A stretch of DNA of 64,000 nucleotides from Meridianimarinicoccus zhengii. GTDB lineage: Bacteria > Pseudomonadota > Alphaproteobacteria > Rhodobacterales > Rhodobacteraceae. The notes beneath the pieces are model-generated. The model was not told where the DNA came from, did not search any database, and saw only the letters and a program-made list of their open reading frames with translations. This document shows, in pieces, positions 25,912-37,358 of the stretch. Every line of letters starts with the position of its first letter. Position 1 is the first letter of the stretch. The position numbers and the translations under genes were made by a program. Location of the stretch: contig NZ_QDFI01000002.1 of NCBI RefSeq assembly GCF_003254465.1, positions 62,001-126,000 of the forward strand. The letters are read 5' to 3'.

Positions 25912-26902
25912 CGCGGTCGCCGACCGCCCTGCCAGCAGCGATGACCCGCGCGGCGATGCCGGGCGGACCGGCGGATCCGTCGGGCGCGTCGTGCTTGTGT
26001 CGGGCCCATCCGGTGCAGGCCGATCCACGGCACTGGCCGCGCTGGAAGATCTCGGTTGCGAGACGATCGACAACATTCCGCTCAGCCTCGTGCCGCGGTT
26101 GATGGAAGGGCCCGCGCTGGCGGGCACGCTTGTGCTGGGACTCGATGTGCGCAACCGCGATTTCAGCGTCGCAGCGCTTCTCGACCTGCTCGACTGGCTG
26201 GCGGCGACGGGCCGGATGCCGGAGCTTGTCTATCTCGACGCGCGGCCCGACATCCTGTTGCAGCGGTATTCCGAAACGCGGCGGCGCCACCCGCTCGCCC
26301 CGGCCGAAAGCCCGCAGCAGGGGATCGAGCGGGAACTCGACCTGCTGTCGCCCGTGCGGCTGCGGGCGGACCTGCTCATCGACACGTCGACCCTGACGCC
26401 CCATGACCTGAAGGCCGAACTGGCGCGCTGGTTCGATCCGGCGGGCGCGCAGCAGATGGCGGTGATGATCCATTCGTTCAGCTACAAGCGGGGAATGCCG
26501 CGCGGGCTTGACATGGTGTTCGATTGCCGCTTCCTGTCGAACCCCTACTGGGATCCCGCGCTGCGGGGTCGAAACGGGCTCGACCCGTCGGTTGCCGCCT
26601 TCGTCGCGGGCGACGGCAGATATGCCCCATTCTTCGAAAAAGTTAACGATCTCGTCGCTTTTCTATTGCCGGCCTATAGTGCGGAGGGCAAGTCCTACCT
26701 GTCGGTCGGGTTCGGCTGCACGGGTGGTCAGCACCGGTCCGTCGCCACGGCGGCGGCGCTTGCAGACGCGTTGGAATCGGCGGGCTGGAACGTGTCGCTG
26801 CGGCACCACGAACTGGAACGGACCACGGCGCGACAGGGCGCGCAACACGGGGCGAAACCGGGCCGCGACCATGGCCCAAAAGGGGACGGGACAGACCGGT
26901 GA
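25901..26902 (+). CDS. rapZ: RNase adapter / nucleotide-binding protein RapZ
   Basis: RapZ-family proteins bind nucleotides or small RNAs and, in enterobacteria, steer RNase E to the small RNA GlmZ; the role in this group is less clear. The 333-residue product has GPSGAGRST at 35-43, in which the Walker A lysine is replaced by arginine (R41), plus LDARPDILLQRYSETRRRHPL and the C-terminal signature SVGFGCTGGQHRSV. The C-terminal tail is charged. The ATG at 25901 follows GGGAGAG closely. It overlaps the genes on both sides. Confidence 0.93.
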   Translation: MNSDAVADRPASSDDPRGDAGRTGGSVGRVVLVSGPSGAGRSTALAALEDLGCETIDNIPLSLVPRLMEGPALAGTLVLGLDVRNRDFSVAALLDLLDWLAATGRMPELVYLDARPDILLQRYSETRRRHPLAPAESPQQGIERELDLLSPVRLRADLLIDTSTLTPHDLKAELARWFDPAGAQQMAVMIHSFSYKRGMPRGLDMVFDCRFLSNPYWDPALRGRNGLDPSVAAFVAGDGRYAPFFEKVNDLVAFLLPAYSAEGKSYLSVGFGCTGGQHRSVATAAALADALESAGWNVSLRHHELERTTARQGAQHGAKPGRDHGPKGDGTDR

Positions 26903-27291
26903 TCGGTATCGTGATCGTGGCCCATGGCGGTCTGGCGCGGGAATACCTGGCCGCTGTCGAGCATGTTCTCGGCGCGCAGATCAACATGCGCGCCGTGTCC
27001 ATTGCCGCACAGGAGGACCGGGACCGAAAGCGCCGCGAGATCGAACAACAGGCTGAGGCCGTGGATACCGGCGGCGGGGTCATCATCGTGACCGACATGT
27101 TCGGGGGATCGCCCTCGAACCTGTCGCTGCCCGCGCTGGGCAAGCCGGATCGCCGGATCATGTATGGCGCTAACCTGCCGATGCTCATCAAGCTGGTGAA
27201 ATCGCGGCACCTGAGCGTGCCCGACGCAGTGGACAGCGCACTGAAGGCGGGTCGAAAATACCTTGATTGCTTCGATGCTTTCGGCAATTGA
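26899..27291 (+). CDS. PTS system EIIA component, mannose family (regulatory)
   Basis: This 130-residue protein is an EIIA domain of the mannose class. The phosphorylated histidine is H9 in IVAHGGLA, and VTDMFGGSPSN and LPMLIKL are further family motifs. With HprK and HPr but no EIIB, EIIC or EIID gene nearby, it probably acts in signalling, not in sugar uptake, as proposed for other alphaproteobacteria. It starts with GTG overlapping the rapZ stop (GTGA). ptsH follows nine bases after its stop. Confidence 0.92.
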   Translation: MIGIVIVAHGGLAREYLAAVEHVLGAQINMRAVSIAAQEDRDRKRREIEQQAEAVDTGGGVIIVTDMFGGSPSNLSLPALGKPDRRIMYGANLPMLIKLVKSRHLSVPDAVDSALKAGRKYLDCFDAFGN

Positions 27292-27300
27292 CATCGCATC

Positions 27301-27579
27301 ATGCCCGACCCGATCGTCAAGACACTCAGGATCGTCAATGAAAAGGGGCTTCATGCCCGTGCCTCGGCCCGGCTGGTCGAGGTGGTCGAAGGCTTCAACG
27401 CGCAAGCCGATATCAGCCGTGACGGCATGTCGGCATCCGGCGACAGCATCATGGGGCTGCTCATGCTCGGGGCCGCCCGCGGTTCGACCATCGAGATGCG
27501 CGTGACCGGCCCCGAAGCGGCGGCGCTGGCCGCGGCGCTGGAACGGCTCGTTGCCGAGCGGTTCGGGGAAGACACTTGA
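27301..27579 (+). CDS. ptsH: Phosphocarrier protein HPr
   Basis: HPr carries phosphate from enzyme I to EIIA and is also the target of HprK. The 92-residue product has the active histidine H18 in GLHARAS and a serine at S49 in GDSIMGLLML, the position modified by HprK. It closes the hprK-rapZ-EIIA-ptsH unit. Enzyme I is not encoded in the window. Confidence 0.95.
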   Translation: MPDPIVKTLRIVNEKGLHARASARLVEVVEGFNAQADISRDGMSASGDSIMGLLMLGAARGSTIEMRVTGPEAAALAAALERLVAERFGEDT

Positions 27580-27612
27580 CCGGGTGTGCCTCCGTGGAAA
27601 AGGGTGGGCGGG

Positions 27613-28551
27613 ATGGTTGACAGTTTCACGCAACCCGACAGGCTGATCCGTCCGGATCGCGGCGATCCACTATCGCCGGGGCCGCGCACCGTCGCACGCG
27701 CGGAAAACGCGGCGCCGCCGCCGGATTACGTGCCCTACGACAAGCGGCGGCTCTCCTATGCCACGACATTCGACAACAGCACGCAGGCGGCCACGATCAA
27801 GACGATGGAATGGCTGACCGGCAAGCTGACGCTGCTGCGACTGATCCGGAAATTCGAACGCGCGGGCGTGCCCGAGGGTCAGGCGTTCTGGGCCAAGGCG
27901 CTAACGACAATGGGCATCACCCTGATGACCCCGGATGCGCAGGTCGCGCGCATTCCGCGCGAGGGGCCGCTCGTGGTGGTGGCGAACCATCCGCACGGGC
28001 TGGTGGACGGGATGGTGCTGGCGGAACTGATCGGACGGGTGCGCGAGGATTACAAGATCCTTACGCGCTCGCTGCTGGCCAGCGTGGAAGAGGTCCGGCG
28101 CTTCATGATCCCCGTGCCCTTCCCGCACGAACATGACGCGCTTCAGCAGAACCTGGAAATGCGCCGCCGCGCGATGGAGCATCTGGCGCAGGGTGGGGCG
28201 ATCGTTCTGTTCCCGTCCGGTGTCGTGGCCAGTTCGCGCAGCATGTTCGGCCCCGCGGTGGAAGCCGACTGGAACCCGTTCACCGCGAAGATGATCCAGC
28301 GCAGCCATGCGACCGTGCTGCCGGTGTTCTTTCCGGGTCAGAACAGTCGTCTTTACCAGATGGCGAACCAGGTGTCGGCGACGCTCCGGCAGGGGCTTTT
28401 GCTGCACGAGGTCGTGCATGCGCTGAACCGCCCGCAGAACCCCGTCGTGGGGACGCCGATCCCGCCCGAGGAGATGCGCGACTGGGGGTCGGACCCGCGC
28501 GGTTTCGTGCGGTGGCTCCGGGCGCGGACGCTGGCATTGCGCGATACCTGA
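27613..28551 (+). CDS. Lysophospholipid acyltransferase family protein
   Basis: This 312-residue protein is an acyltransferase of the PlsC/hemolysin-like superfamily. The catalytic HX4D box is visible as NHPHGLVDG (125-133), and the second block reads GGAIVLFPSGVVASS. It probably moves an acyl chain onto a lysolipid, either in phospholipid or ornithine-lipid synthesis; it could be OlsA, but there is no adjacent olsB. The N-terminal 40 residues are polar and rich in proline. I start at the ATG at 27613, the first with a purine-rich stretch upstream. It converges on folC with 27 bases between stops. Confidence 0.85.
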   Translation: MVDSFTQPDRLIRPDRGDPLSPGPRTVARAENAAPPPDYVPYDKRRLSYATTFDNSTQAATIKTMEWLTGKLTLLRLIRKFERAGVPEGQAFWAKALTTMGITLMTPDAQVARIPREGPLVVVANHPHGLVDGMVLAELIGRVREDYKILTRSLLASVEEVRRFMIPVPFPHEHDALQQNLEMRRRAMEHLAQGGAIVLFPSGVVASSRSMFGPAVEADWNPFTAKMIQRSHATVLPVFFPGQNSRLYQMANQVSATLRQGLLLHEVVHALNRPQNPVVGTPIPPEEMRDWGSDPRGFVRWLRARTLALRDT

Positions 28552-28578
28552 CGACAGGGGGGGCCGGGCGCGCGGCGC

Positions 28579-29850
28579 TCACGCCTGCGCCAGCACCGCC
28601 CCCGCAAGATAGAGCGAGCCGCAGATCAGCACCCGTGCGCCCGGCGCGCCGGCCAATGCCATGCGCAGCGCGGTGTCGATATCTGGCGCCGTCGCGCTGT
28701 CCAGACCCGCCTGTGCCGCGGCAGCGGCGGTCGCGTCGGCGGGCAGGGTGGCGGCGGCGCCGGGGATAGCCACGGCCACCAGCCGCCGGGCCGCGCCCGC
28801 CAGATGCCCCATGTAACCCGCCACGTCCTTGGTGTTCTGCATGCCGCAGACAAGCACAGTGTCGCGCGGCGGCAGACCGTTCAGGACAGCGGCGAGCGCT
28901 CGGCCCGCATCGGGATTGTGCCCGCCATCGAGCCACAGCTCGGCCTCCGGGTGCGCACGGGCCAGCGGGTGGTCGCGCAGCCGCTGCATGCGGGCGGGCC
29001 ATTCGGCGCGGGTCATGGCGCCGTCCAGCGCGGCGTCGGGCTGGCCGAGATGGCGCAGCACCGCCAGCGCCATCCCGGCGTTGTCCACCTGGTGCGCACC
29101 GGGCAGCACCGGCAGCGGCAGGTCGCGCAGGCCGGTTTCGTCCTGGTAGACCAGCCGCCCACGTTCCGTGATCACGTGCCAGTGCTGACCGTGGATCAGC
29201 AGCGGCGCGCCGACGCGCGCGGCCTGCCGTTCGATCACCTCCAGCCCTGCATCCTGCTGCCGCCCCACGACACATGTGACTCCGCGTTTCAGGATGCCCG
29301 CCTTTTCAAAGGCGATCTTCTCGAGCGTGTCGCCCAGGAATGTCTCGTGGTCCATCGACACCGGCGTGATGACGCAGGCGGCGGGCCTGTCCACCACGTT
29401 CGTGGCGTCGAGCCGCCCGCCCAGACCGACCTCCAGCAGCGTCCAGTCCGCCGGGGTGCGGGCAAAGGCCAGCAAGGCCGCCACGGTCGTGATCTCGAAA
29501 TAGGTGATCGGGTCGGGCCCGTTCGCTGCAAGGCATTCGTCCAGCAGGGCCGTCAGCGCGTCTTCGTCGATCAGCCGCCCCGCCAGCCGGATGCGTTCGT
29601 GGAACCGCACGAGATGCGGCGAGGTATAGGCGTGACAGGTGACTCCCGCCGCTTCCAGCCCCGCGCGCAGCATCGCCACCGTCGATCCCTTGCCGTTCGT
29701 GCCCGCGACGTGGATCACCGGCGGCAGGCTGCGTTCGGGATGACCGACACGATCCAGCAGCCGCCAGACGCGATCCAGCACAAGGTCGATGACCTTGGGA
29801 TGCAGCGACATCATCCTGTCGAGCAGGATGTCCGACCGGTGTGCGCTCAC
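28579..29850 (-). CDS. folC: Bifunctional dihydrofolate synthase / folylpolyglutamate synthase
   Basis: FolC adds glutamate to dihydropteroate and extends the polyglutamate tail of folates with ATP. The 423-residue Mur-ligase-type product has the P-loop AGTNGKGST (49-57), TSPHLVRFHERI, GLGGRLDATNV, SMDHETFLG and WLDGGHNPDAG. Its start overlaps the accD stop as ATGA, so both are translated from one message in the order accD-folC, a common arrangement in this group. Confidence 0.95.
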   Translation of the reverse strand: MSAHRSDILLDRMMSLHPKVIDLVLDRVWRLLDRVGHPERSLPPVIHVAGTNGKGSTVAMLRAGLEAAGVTCHAYTSPHLVRFHERIRLAGRLIDEDALTALLDECLAANGPDPITYFEITTVAALLAFARTPADWTLLEVGLGGRLDATNVVDRPAACVITPVSMDHETFLGDTLEKIAFEKAGILKRGVTCVVGRQQDAGLEVIERQAARVGAPLLIHGQHWHVITERGRLVYQDETGLRDLPLPVLPGAHQVDNAGMALAVLRHLGQPDAALDGAMTRAEWPARMQRLRDHPLARAHPEAELWLDGGHNPDAGRALAAVLNGLPPRDTVLVCGMQNTKDVAGYMGHLAGAARRLVAVAIPGAAATLPADATAAAAAQAGLDSATAPDIDTALRMALAGAPGARVLICGSLYLAGAVLAQA

Positions 29851-30812
29851 GCCTTGGCGTCCGTCCCGGCGCCTGCGTCGGGCGCCTGTCCCGGCGCGGC
29901 ATCAGCCGTGGCCTCGGGCTTGGGTGCGGGGCCGGGCGGCGGCAGCTCGCCCTTGATCGCGGGCGGCAGGCCCATGAGCATCCGGGTGATCACGATCAGC
30001 TCGTCGCGCATGTCCTTGCGCGCGGTCACGCGGTCCAGCATCCCGTGTTCGAGCAGGTATTCCGCGCTCTGGAAGCCCTCGGGCAGCTTTTCGCGGATGG
30101 TCTGTTCGATCACTCGCGGCCCGGCAAAGCAGATCAGCGCGCCCGGCTCGGCGATCTGGATATCGCCCAGCATGGCGTAGCTTGCCGTCACGCCGCCCGT
30201 GGTGGGGTGGGTCAGCACGACGATGTAGGGCAGCCCCGCCTCGCGCAGCATCTGGACTGCGACGGTGGACCGCGGCATCTGCATCAGGGACAGGATGCCC
30301 TCCTGCATCCGCGCGCCGCCGGCCGCGGTGAAGACGATGAGCGGCGACCGCCGGTCCAGCGCGCGTTCGGCCCCGGCGACCAGCGCGTTACCCACATGCA
30401 TGCCCATCGACCCGGCCATGAAGGCGAAATCCTGTGCCGCGGCCACGACGGGGGTGCGGCCCATCTCCCCCTCGGCCACGAGCATCGCCTCGGCTTCGCC
30501 TGTCGCGCGCTGTGCGGCACGCATCCGGTCGGGATAGCGTTTCTGATCGCGGAACTGCAGCGGGTCGGCCAGCGCCGCGGGCACGGGCACGTCGCGATAG
30601 ATGCCGTTGTCGAAAAGCCGGTCGAACCGGGCGCGCGGCGCGATGTACATGTGATGGCCGCAATTGGTGCAGACGTTCAGGCTGTCGGCCAGTTCCCGGT
30701 GAAACAGCATTGTCCCGCAACTGTCGCACTTGGTCCACAGGTTCTCGGGCACCTCGCGGCGGGAGAACAGCGAATTGATCGTCGGGCGGACGTAGTTGGA
30801 AATCCAGTTCAT
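29847..30812 (-). CDS. accD: Acetyl-CoA carboxylase carboxyltransferase beta subunit
   Basis: AccD forms, with AccA, the carboxyltransferase that makes malonyl-CoA for fatty acid synthesis. The 321-residue product has an N-terminal zinc ribbon with C29, C32, C48 and C51, followed by the crotonase-like core: FTAAGGARMQEG, TTGGVTASYAMLGD and CFAGPRVIEQTI. The C-terminus is a proline- and alanine-rich tail of about 30 residues. The start at 30812 (MNWISNYVRP) is the family's normal start. Confidence 0.96.
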   Translation of the reverse strand: MNWISNYVRPTINSLFSRREVPENLWTKCDSCGTMLFHRELADSLNVCTNCGHHMYIAPRARFDRLFDNGIYRDVPVPAALADPLQFRDQKRYPDRMRAAQRATGEAEAMLVAEGEMGRTPVVAAAQDFAFMAGSMGMHVGNALVAGAERALDRRSPLIVFTAAGGARMQEGILSLMQMPRSTVAVQMLREAGLPYIVVLTHPTTGGVTASYAMLGDIQIAEPGALICFAGPRVIEQTIREKLPEGFQSAEYLLEHGMLDRVTARKDMRDELIVITRMLMGLPPAIKGELPPPGPAPKPEATADAAPGQAPDAGAGTDAKA

Positions 30813-30915
30813 CGGGCCTGCCTTGCGACGGTGACAACGGGTCTGTGCGCGCCGTCCGTTGGACCGGACGCCGTTCATTTCGCTCGCAGATAAGCCCCGA
30901 CCGCGCCGAATGCAA

Positions 30916-31833
30916 TCACGCGCGCAGACCGCGGCGCAGGATCAGCCACGCGATCAGGAAGGGCAGCGCGCCGGGCAGCACCATCCAGGGCGCCTCGGCG
31001 AGATCCGCGCGGGACTGCGTGGTGACGCGCAGCGCAAGCCCGGTCAGGCCGCCCTGCGTCGCCATCACGGATAGGCCGACAAGATTGTTGGCCAGGTGCA
31101 TCCCCCAGGCCAGCCCAAGCCCGCCGGACCGTGCGGTCAGGTCCGCCGCCACAAGGCCGAACAGCATCGCCACCGCCGCCATGGGCCATGCCGCCGCCCC
31201 CATTCCCGACGGGTCGAGATGCAGAAGGCCGAACAGCGCGGCAGGCAGCACGGCCCAGACGAGCGGCGACCGGAAGCGCGCGGCCAGCTGTTGCAGGACA
31301 TAGCCGCGGAACAGGATTTCCTCGGTCAGGGTCTGCACGGCCACGCCAAGGACCGTCAGCGGCAGGAGTGCAGCCCAGATACCCAGGGGGAGGTTGGGTT
31401 GTGTCGCGTCTAGCCCCCAAGCCAGCGCCAGCAGCGGCGCGAAGACCGCCAGCGTCACGCCCGCGCCGCGCGCCGCGTCGGGCAGCACGCGCGGTCCCAG
31501 CAGGCTGCGCAGGCCGCGCCGGTGCAGCAGCCGCGCGGCCACGACCACCCCCAGAAGCGGCGGCGCGAACAGCGCCAGCACCGTCAGCATCGTGGCGGGC
31601 GTGCTCGCCACGGCGAGCTTGGCGAGCCATGTGCCCGCCGCCTCCGGCCCGGCGAGCGCCCAGATGCCGCCCACCAGCAGGCCGAAGGCCAGCGCCTGTG
31701 CCGCGACGACGATCAGCAGACCCGGCACCAGCCGCCACAGGGCCGGGCGTGTGCGAGCGGGTGCCACGTAGCGCGCGAGCCGTTGTGAGCGATCGGGCCG
31801 GGAAGGATGGTCAGGCTGCGCAGGATCAGGCAT
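30916..31833 (-). CDS. CPBP-family intramembrane metalloprotease
   Basis: CPBP (Abi/CAAX protease-like) proteins are membrane-embedded metalloproteases; the substrate here is unknown. The 305-residue product has about eight hydrophobic segments and the diagnostic motifs EEILFRGY (E171, E172, R176), a histidine at H205 in FGLLHLD, and HLANN (H246, N250). The basic N-terminal 30 residues are cytoplasmic. It lies 103 bases upstream of accD on the same strand and may share its transcript. The 199-base gap to the next gene holds its promoter and that of the divergent surface protein. Confidence 0.9.
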   Translation of the reverse strand: MPDPAQPDHPSRPDRSQRLARYVAPARTRPALWRLVPGLLIVVAAQALAFGLLVGGIWALAGPEAAGTWLAKLAVASTPATMLTVLALFAPPLLGVVVAARLLHRRGLRSLLGPRVLPDAARGAGVTLAVFAPLLALAWGLDATQPNLPLGIWAALLPLTVLGVAVQTLTEEILFRGYVLQQLAARFRSPLVWAVLPAALFGLLHLDPSGMGAAAWPMAAVAMLFGLVAADLTARSGGLGLAWGMHLANNLVGLSVMATQGGLTGLALRVTTQSRADLAEAPWMVLPGALPFLIAWLILRRGLRA

Positions 31834-32032
31834 GGCGGGAAACTGGTGCAGGCCACCGCCCGCCGCAAGGCCCTGATCCAGGGCGAACTGCCGACGGAAA
31901 CATCCTTGTTAACCCTGCTTCCGTTAAATCGCTGAAAAAGTGACATGAATTCTCTAGCTGCAGGCGCACCGGGTGGCAGGCACGCCTGCCCGCTCGATCA
32001 CGATCACGGAAGTATTCGGAAAGGTTTGGACC

Positions 32033-32704
32033 ATGAAAGCCCTGCGCCACGCGCTCGTCGCCATCTCCCTTATCGCAGGAAGCCCCTTGGCGGCGGCTTC
32101 CATCACCGCGGGTTACAACCCCGCAATCGTCGGCGATGAAACCGTTGGCCTGCGCTTCCGGGGGCCCAGCACCGGCGGTGAAGTGTTTATCGGCCAGAAC
32201 GATCTTGGCGTGGGCAGCAACAGGTCCGAGGCGAATGTGGAGTGGCCACTGCGCGCGCGCGTCCTGTCGCCCTTCGTCTGGACCTTCGACTCCCTGACCG
32301 GGGTCATCGAGTACGCGGAGGGGCCGGGCGCCCCGCTGACCTATTCGCTGGGCGGGCCGCTCGATGCGCCGGACGTGATCCAGATGACCCTCAGCAACCG
32401 GTCCCGCGCCAGTGGCACCTTCGGCGTGAACGGTCTCACAGTAAACGGCGAAGCCGTTGCGAATCAGGGTCGTCTGCTTGGGTTCAACGACTTCATGATC
32501 ACCGACTTTGCCGTGATGGATACGCTCACCATTGCCGGGACGTTCGAAGCCTTCGGCCAGTTCGACCCCAATGACAGCGAACGTGTCCGGCTGGAGTTCC
32601 GTGCCAGCACCAGCCCTGCCGCCATTCCGGTGCCGGCGGCCCTGCCGCTGATGGGTGCCGGGATCGCGGCGCTGGCCATGCTGCAACGCCGCAAGCGCGG
32701 CTGA
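32033..32704 (+). CDS. Exported protein with VPxPA-type C-terminal sorting signal
   Basis: This 223-residue protein has a classic signal peptide ([22 protein letters not shown]). A beta-rich, low-cysteine body of about 175 residues follows. The C-terminus reads [19 protein letters not shown] and then RRKRG: a VPxPA motif, a short hydrophobic helix and a basic tail. This is the hallmark of PEP-CTERM/VPLPA-CTERM proteins, which are cut and sorted by an exosortase in bacteria that make exopolysaccharide. The body matches no family I know. AAAGG lies before the ATG. No exosortase gene is in the window, so the processing enzyme must act in trans. Confidence 0.85.
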   Translation: MKALRHALVAISLIAGSPLAAASITAGYNPAIVGDETVGLRFRGPSTGGEVFIGQNDLGVGSNRSEANVEWPLRARVLSPFVWTFDSLTGVIEYAEGPGAPLTYSLGGPLDAPDVIQMTLSNRSRASGTFGVNGLTVNGEAVANQGRLLGFNDFMITDFAVMDTLTIAGTFEAFGQFDPNDSERVRLEFRASTSPAAIPVPAALPLMGAGIAALAMLQRRKRG

Positions 32705-32730
32705 CACCAGTCCAGCCCTCAACACGGTGC

Positions 32731-32754
32731 CGGGCGGTTCTTCGGGGCCGCCCG
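32731..32754 (+). terminator. Hairpin terminator after the sorted surface protein
   Basis: CGGGCGGTTC and GGGCCGCCCG pair over ten positions (two G-T pairs) around a TTCG tetraloop, 26 bases after the stop. No T-run follows, so termination strength is uncertain. It separates the surface protein gene from ilvD. Confidence 0.6.
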
Positions 32755-32829
32755 CTTCCGTCTCCGCCGCCTGCTTGCGCGCGCGGCCCGGGTTGCCTAT
32801 TCCGGGTCAACCACAGCCCGGAGGACCCG

Positions 32830-34563
32830 ATGCTCAAGCGCCCGTTCGACAAATCGTCCCTTCCCAGCCGCCATGTGACCGAAGGCCCGCAGCGCGCGCC
32901 GCACCGGTCCTATTACTACGCGATGGGCCTGAGCGAGGACGAGATTAACCAGCCCTTCGTCGGTGTCGCCACCTGTTGGAACGAGGCCGCCCCCTGCAAC
33001 ATCGCGCTGAACCGGCAGGCACAGGCGGTCAAGATGGGCGTGAAGACCGCGTCCGGCACGCCGCGTGAATTCACCACGATCACCGTGACCGACGGCATCG
33101 CCATGGGCCACGAAGGCATGCGGTCGTCGCTGGCGTCGCGCGAAGCCATCGCGGACACGGTCGAGTTGACCATGCGCGGGCACAGCTATGACGCGCTCGT
33201 GGGGCTGGCGGGCTGCGACAAGTCGCTGCCGGGTATGATGATGGCCATGGTGCGCCTGAACGTGCCGTCGGTGTTCGTCTATGGCGGTTCGATCCTGCCG
33301 GGGCGGCTCGACGGCAAGGACGTCACCGTGCAGGACGTGTTCGAAGCCGTGGGCCAGCACCAGGCGGGCAACTATTCCGACGAACAGCTTGCCGTGCTGG
33401 AGCGCGTCGCCTGCCCCTCGGCCGGGGCCTGCGGCGGGCAGTTCACCGCGAACACCATGGCCTGCGTGTCGGAAGCCATCGGGCTCGCGCTGATGAATTC
33501 CTCCGGAGCGCCGGCGCCTTACGAATCCCGTGACCAGTACAGCGAGGCATCGGGCGTCGCCGTGATGAACCTGCTGGAGCACAAGATCCGCGCCCGCGAC
33601 ATCGTCACCCGCAAGTCGCTGGAAAACGCCGCGCGTATCGTGGCCTGCACCGGCGGGTCCACCAACGCGGGCCTGCACCTGCCCGCCATCGCCCACGAGG
33701 CGGGGATCGATTTCTTCCTCGACGACGTGTGCGAGATTTTCCGCGACACGCCCTATTTCGTGGACCTGAAGCCCGGCGGGCAGTTCGTGGCCAAGGACCT
33801 CTATGAGGCGGGCGGTGTGCCCGTCGTGCTGAAGGAACTGCGCCGCGCGGGCCTGATCCACGAGGATTGCATGACCGCGTCGGGCCGCGCCATCGGCGAG
33901 GAGCTTGACCGGATCGACCGCGACGCGGATGGCCGCGTGATCCACCCTGTGGACACGCCGATCACGAAGACCGGCGGCGTCGTGGGGCTCAAAGGCAACC
34001 TCGCACCCGAAGGCGCCATCGTGAAGGTCGCCGGCATGTCCGAGGCCGAGCAGGTCTTCACCGGCCCCGCCCGCGTCTTCGAGAGCGAGGAAGACGCCTT
34101 TGCCGCCGTCAAGGCGCGCGGCTACGAAGAAGGCGAGGTCATCGTGATCCGTAACGAAGGTCCGGCGGGCGGCCCCGGCATGCGCGAGATGCTGGCCACC
34201 ACCGCGGCGCTGTCCGGTCAGGGGATGGGCAAGAAGGTGGCGCTGATCACCGACGGGCGGTTTTCCGGCGCGACGCGGGGCTTCTGCGTCGGCCACGTGG
34301 GACCCGAATCCGCTCATGGTGGGCCCATTGCCTTGATGCGCGACGGCGACATGATCACCATCGACGCGATCACCGGCACGCTGTCGGTGGATCTCAGCGA
34401 CGATGAACTGGCCGACCGCCGCGCCAACTGGGCCGGGCCGCGCGCGACGAACTATGCGTCGGGCGCCCTGTGGAAATACGCCCAGCTCGTGGGGCCGACC
34501 TACAAGGGTGCGGTTACCCATCCGGGCGCTGCGGCGGAAACCCATGTCTACGCCGATATCTGA
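32830..34563 (+). CDS. ilvD: Dihydroxy-acid dehydratase
   Basis: IlvD dehydrates dihydroxy acids to 2-oxo acids in valine, leucine and isoleucine synthesis using an iron-sulfur cluster. The 577-residue product has the cluster-ligand regions CWNEAAPCN (C49, C56), [11 protein letters not shown] (C129) and [16 protein letters not shown] (C195, C201), plus [20 protein letters not shown] near the C-terminus. A GGAGGACCCG ribosome site precedes the ATG. The following lipoprotein gene overlaps its last 20 bases. Confidence 0.97.
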   Translation: MLKRPFDKSSLPSRHVTEGPQRAPHRSYYYAMGLSEDEINQPFVGVATCWNEAAPCNIALNRQAQAVKMGVKTASGTPREFTTITVTDGIAMGHEGMRSSLASREAIADTVELTMRGHSYDALVGLAGCDKSLPGMMMAMVRLNVPSVFVYGGSILPGRLDGKDVTVQDVFEAVGQHQAGNYSDEQLAVLERVACPSAGACGGQFTANTMACVSEAIGLALMNSSGAPAPYESRDQYSEASGVAVMNLLEHKIRARDIVTRKSLENAARIVACTGGSTNAGLHLPAIAHEAGIDFFLDDVCEIFRDTPYFVDLKPGGQFVAKDLYEAGGVPVVLKELRRAGLIHEDCMTASGRAIGEELDRIDRDADGRVIHPVDTPITKTGGVVGLKGNLAPEGAIVKVAGMSEAEQVFTGPARVFESEEDAFAAVKARGYEEGEVIVIRNEGPAGGPGMREMLATTAALSGQGMGKKVALITDGRFSGATRGFCVGHVGPESAHGGPIALMRDGDMITIDAITGTLSVDLSDDELADRRANWAGPRATNYASGALWKYAQLVGPTYKGAVTHPGAAAETHVYADI

Positions 34564-35218
34564 CCGGCGCGCCCGCCCGGCGGTGTGTCGGGCGGGGGTC
34601 GCTGTGCTGGCGCTGGCGCTGTCGGGCTGCCTGCCCCAGCCCGGATCGCTGGCGTTCCTGGGCGTGGCACCTGTGCAGGCGGTGCGTGTGTCCGGCAATG
34701 GCGTGACCGTCGTCGGACCCGAGGGCTATTGCGTCGATCCCGGCAGCTCGGCCGAGCGTCCGGCAGGGTCGTTCGTCATGCTGGGCAGCTGCGCCACCCT
34801 GCGCGGCACGGGCGAGGGGCCGGGCCGCCCCGCCGTGCTGACCGCGCTCGTCTCGCCCCCCAGCGACCCGCCGCTGGTGCCCACGGTGGCGGAACTGGAA
34901 CGGTTCTTCCGCTCCACCGCGGGGCAGGCCGCGCTGGCCCATGACGGAAACGCCGACAGCGTGACGCTTCTGGAGATCGAGGCACGCGATCCGATCCTGT
35001 TCCTCAAGCTGCGGGACAGCAGCGCCGCGCGGCCCGCGGAACTCAGCGACCGGTCGTGGCGCGCGATCTTCCCGCTGCGCGACCGGCTGGTGGCGCTGTC
35101 CGTGGCCGGGCATGACGACCTGCCTGTGAACGATGCAGACATGCGCCGCACGCTGGACCGCTTCGTTGCCGCCCTGCGCGCCGCAAACCCCGAGACCGTG
35201 GCCGACAACGACACCTGA
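34544..35218 (+). CDS. Predicted lipoprotein, unknown function
   Basis: I do not recognise this 224-residue protein beyond its lipoprotein signal. A basic N-terminus and hydrophobic stretch lead to a lipobox LSGC with lipidated C29. The mature part begins with a small strand-rich unit ([20 protein letters not shown], with one cysteine and a second at SCATL) and continues as a mixed alpha/beta domain. The start at 34544 lies inside ilvD, overlapping it by 20 bases, so it is probably translated from the ilvD message. Whether it has anything to do with amino-acid synthesis cannot be told; such coupling is often only a matter of expression. Confidence 0.8.
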   Translation: MSTPISDRRARPAVCRAGVAVLALALSGCLPQPGSLAFLGVAPVQAVRVSGNGVTVVGPEGYCVDPGSSAERPAGSFVMLGSCATLRGTGEGPGRPAVLTALVSPPSDPPLVPTVAELERFFRSTAGQAALAHDGNADSVTLLEIEARDPILFLKLRDSSAARPAELSDRSWRAIFPLRDRLVALSVAGHDDLPVNDADMRRTLDRFVAALRAANPETVADNDT

Positions 35219-35243
35219 TCCCGTGACGCGGCGTTCGGCGTGA

Positions 35244-37313
<2,070 letters not shown>

Positions 37314-37332
37314 CCGCCCCGCGCGCCGGGCC

Positions 37333-37356
37333 CCAGAATTTTATCTAAAATTCTGG
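37333..37356. repeat. AT-rich palindrome, copy 1 (probable bidirectional terminator)
   Basis: CCAGAATTTT and AAAATTCTGG form a perfect 10-bp stem around ATCT. It lies 19 bases after the fadH stop and two bases beyond the stop of the convergent OmpA gene. A near-identical copy stands at 42556-42579. Because the stem is self-complementary and ends in A/T runs on both strands, it can terminate both transcripts; that is inference. Confidence 0.75.
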
Positions 37357-37358
37357 CG

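Noticed and set aside
31910-31936. Possible CtrA site (two TTAA boxes) upstream of the surface protein gene
   Set aside because: The boxes are 11 bases apart; the CtrA consensus needs seven.
32797-34698. Long open frame on the minus strand opposite ilvD (about 630 codons)
   Set aside because: Its translation is rich in His, Arg, Gly and Ala without any motif, and it mirrors the strongly supported ilvD. Long antisense frames are expected in GC-rich coding DNA.
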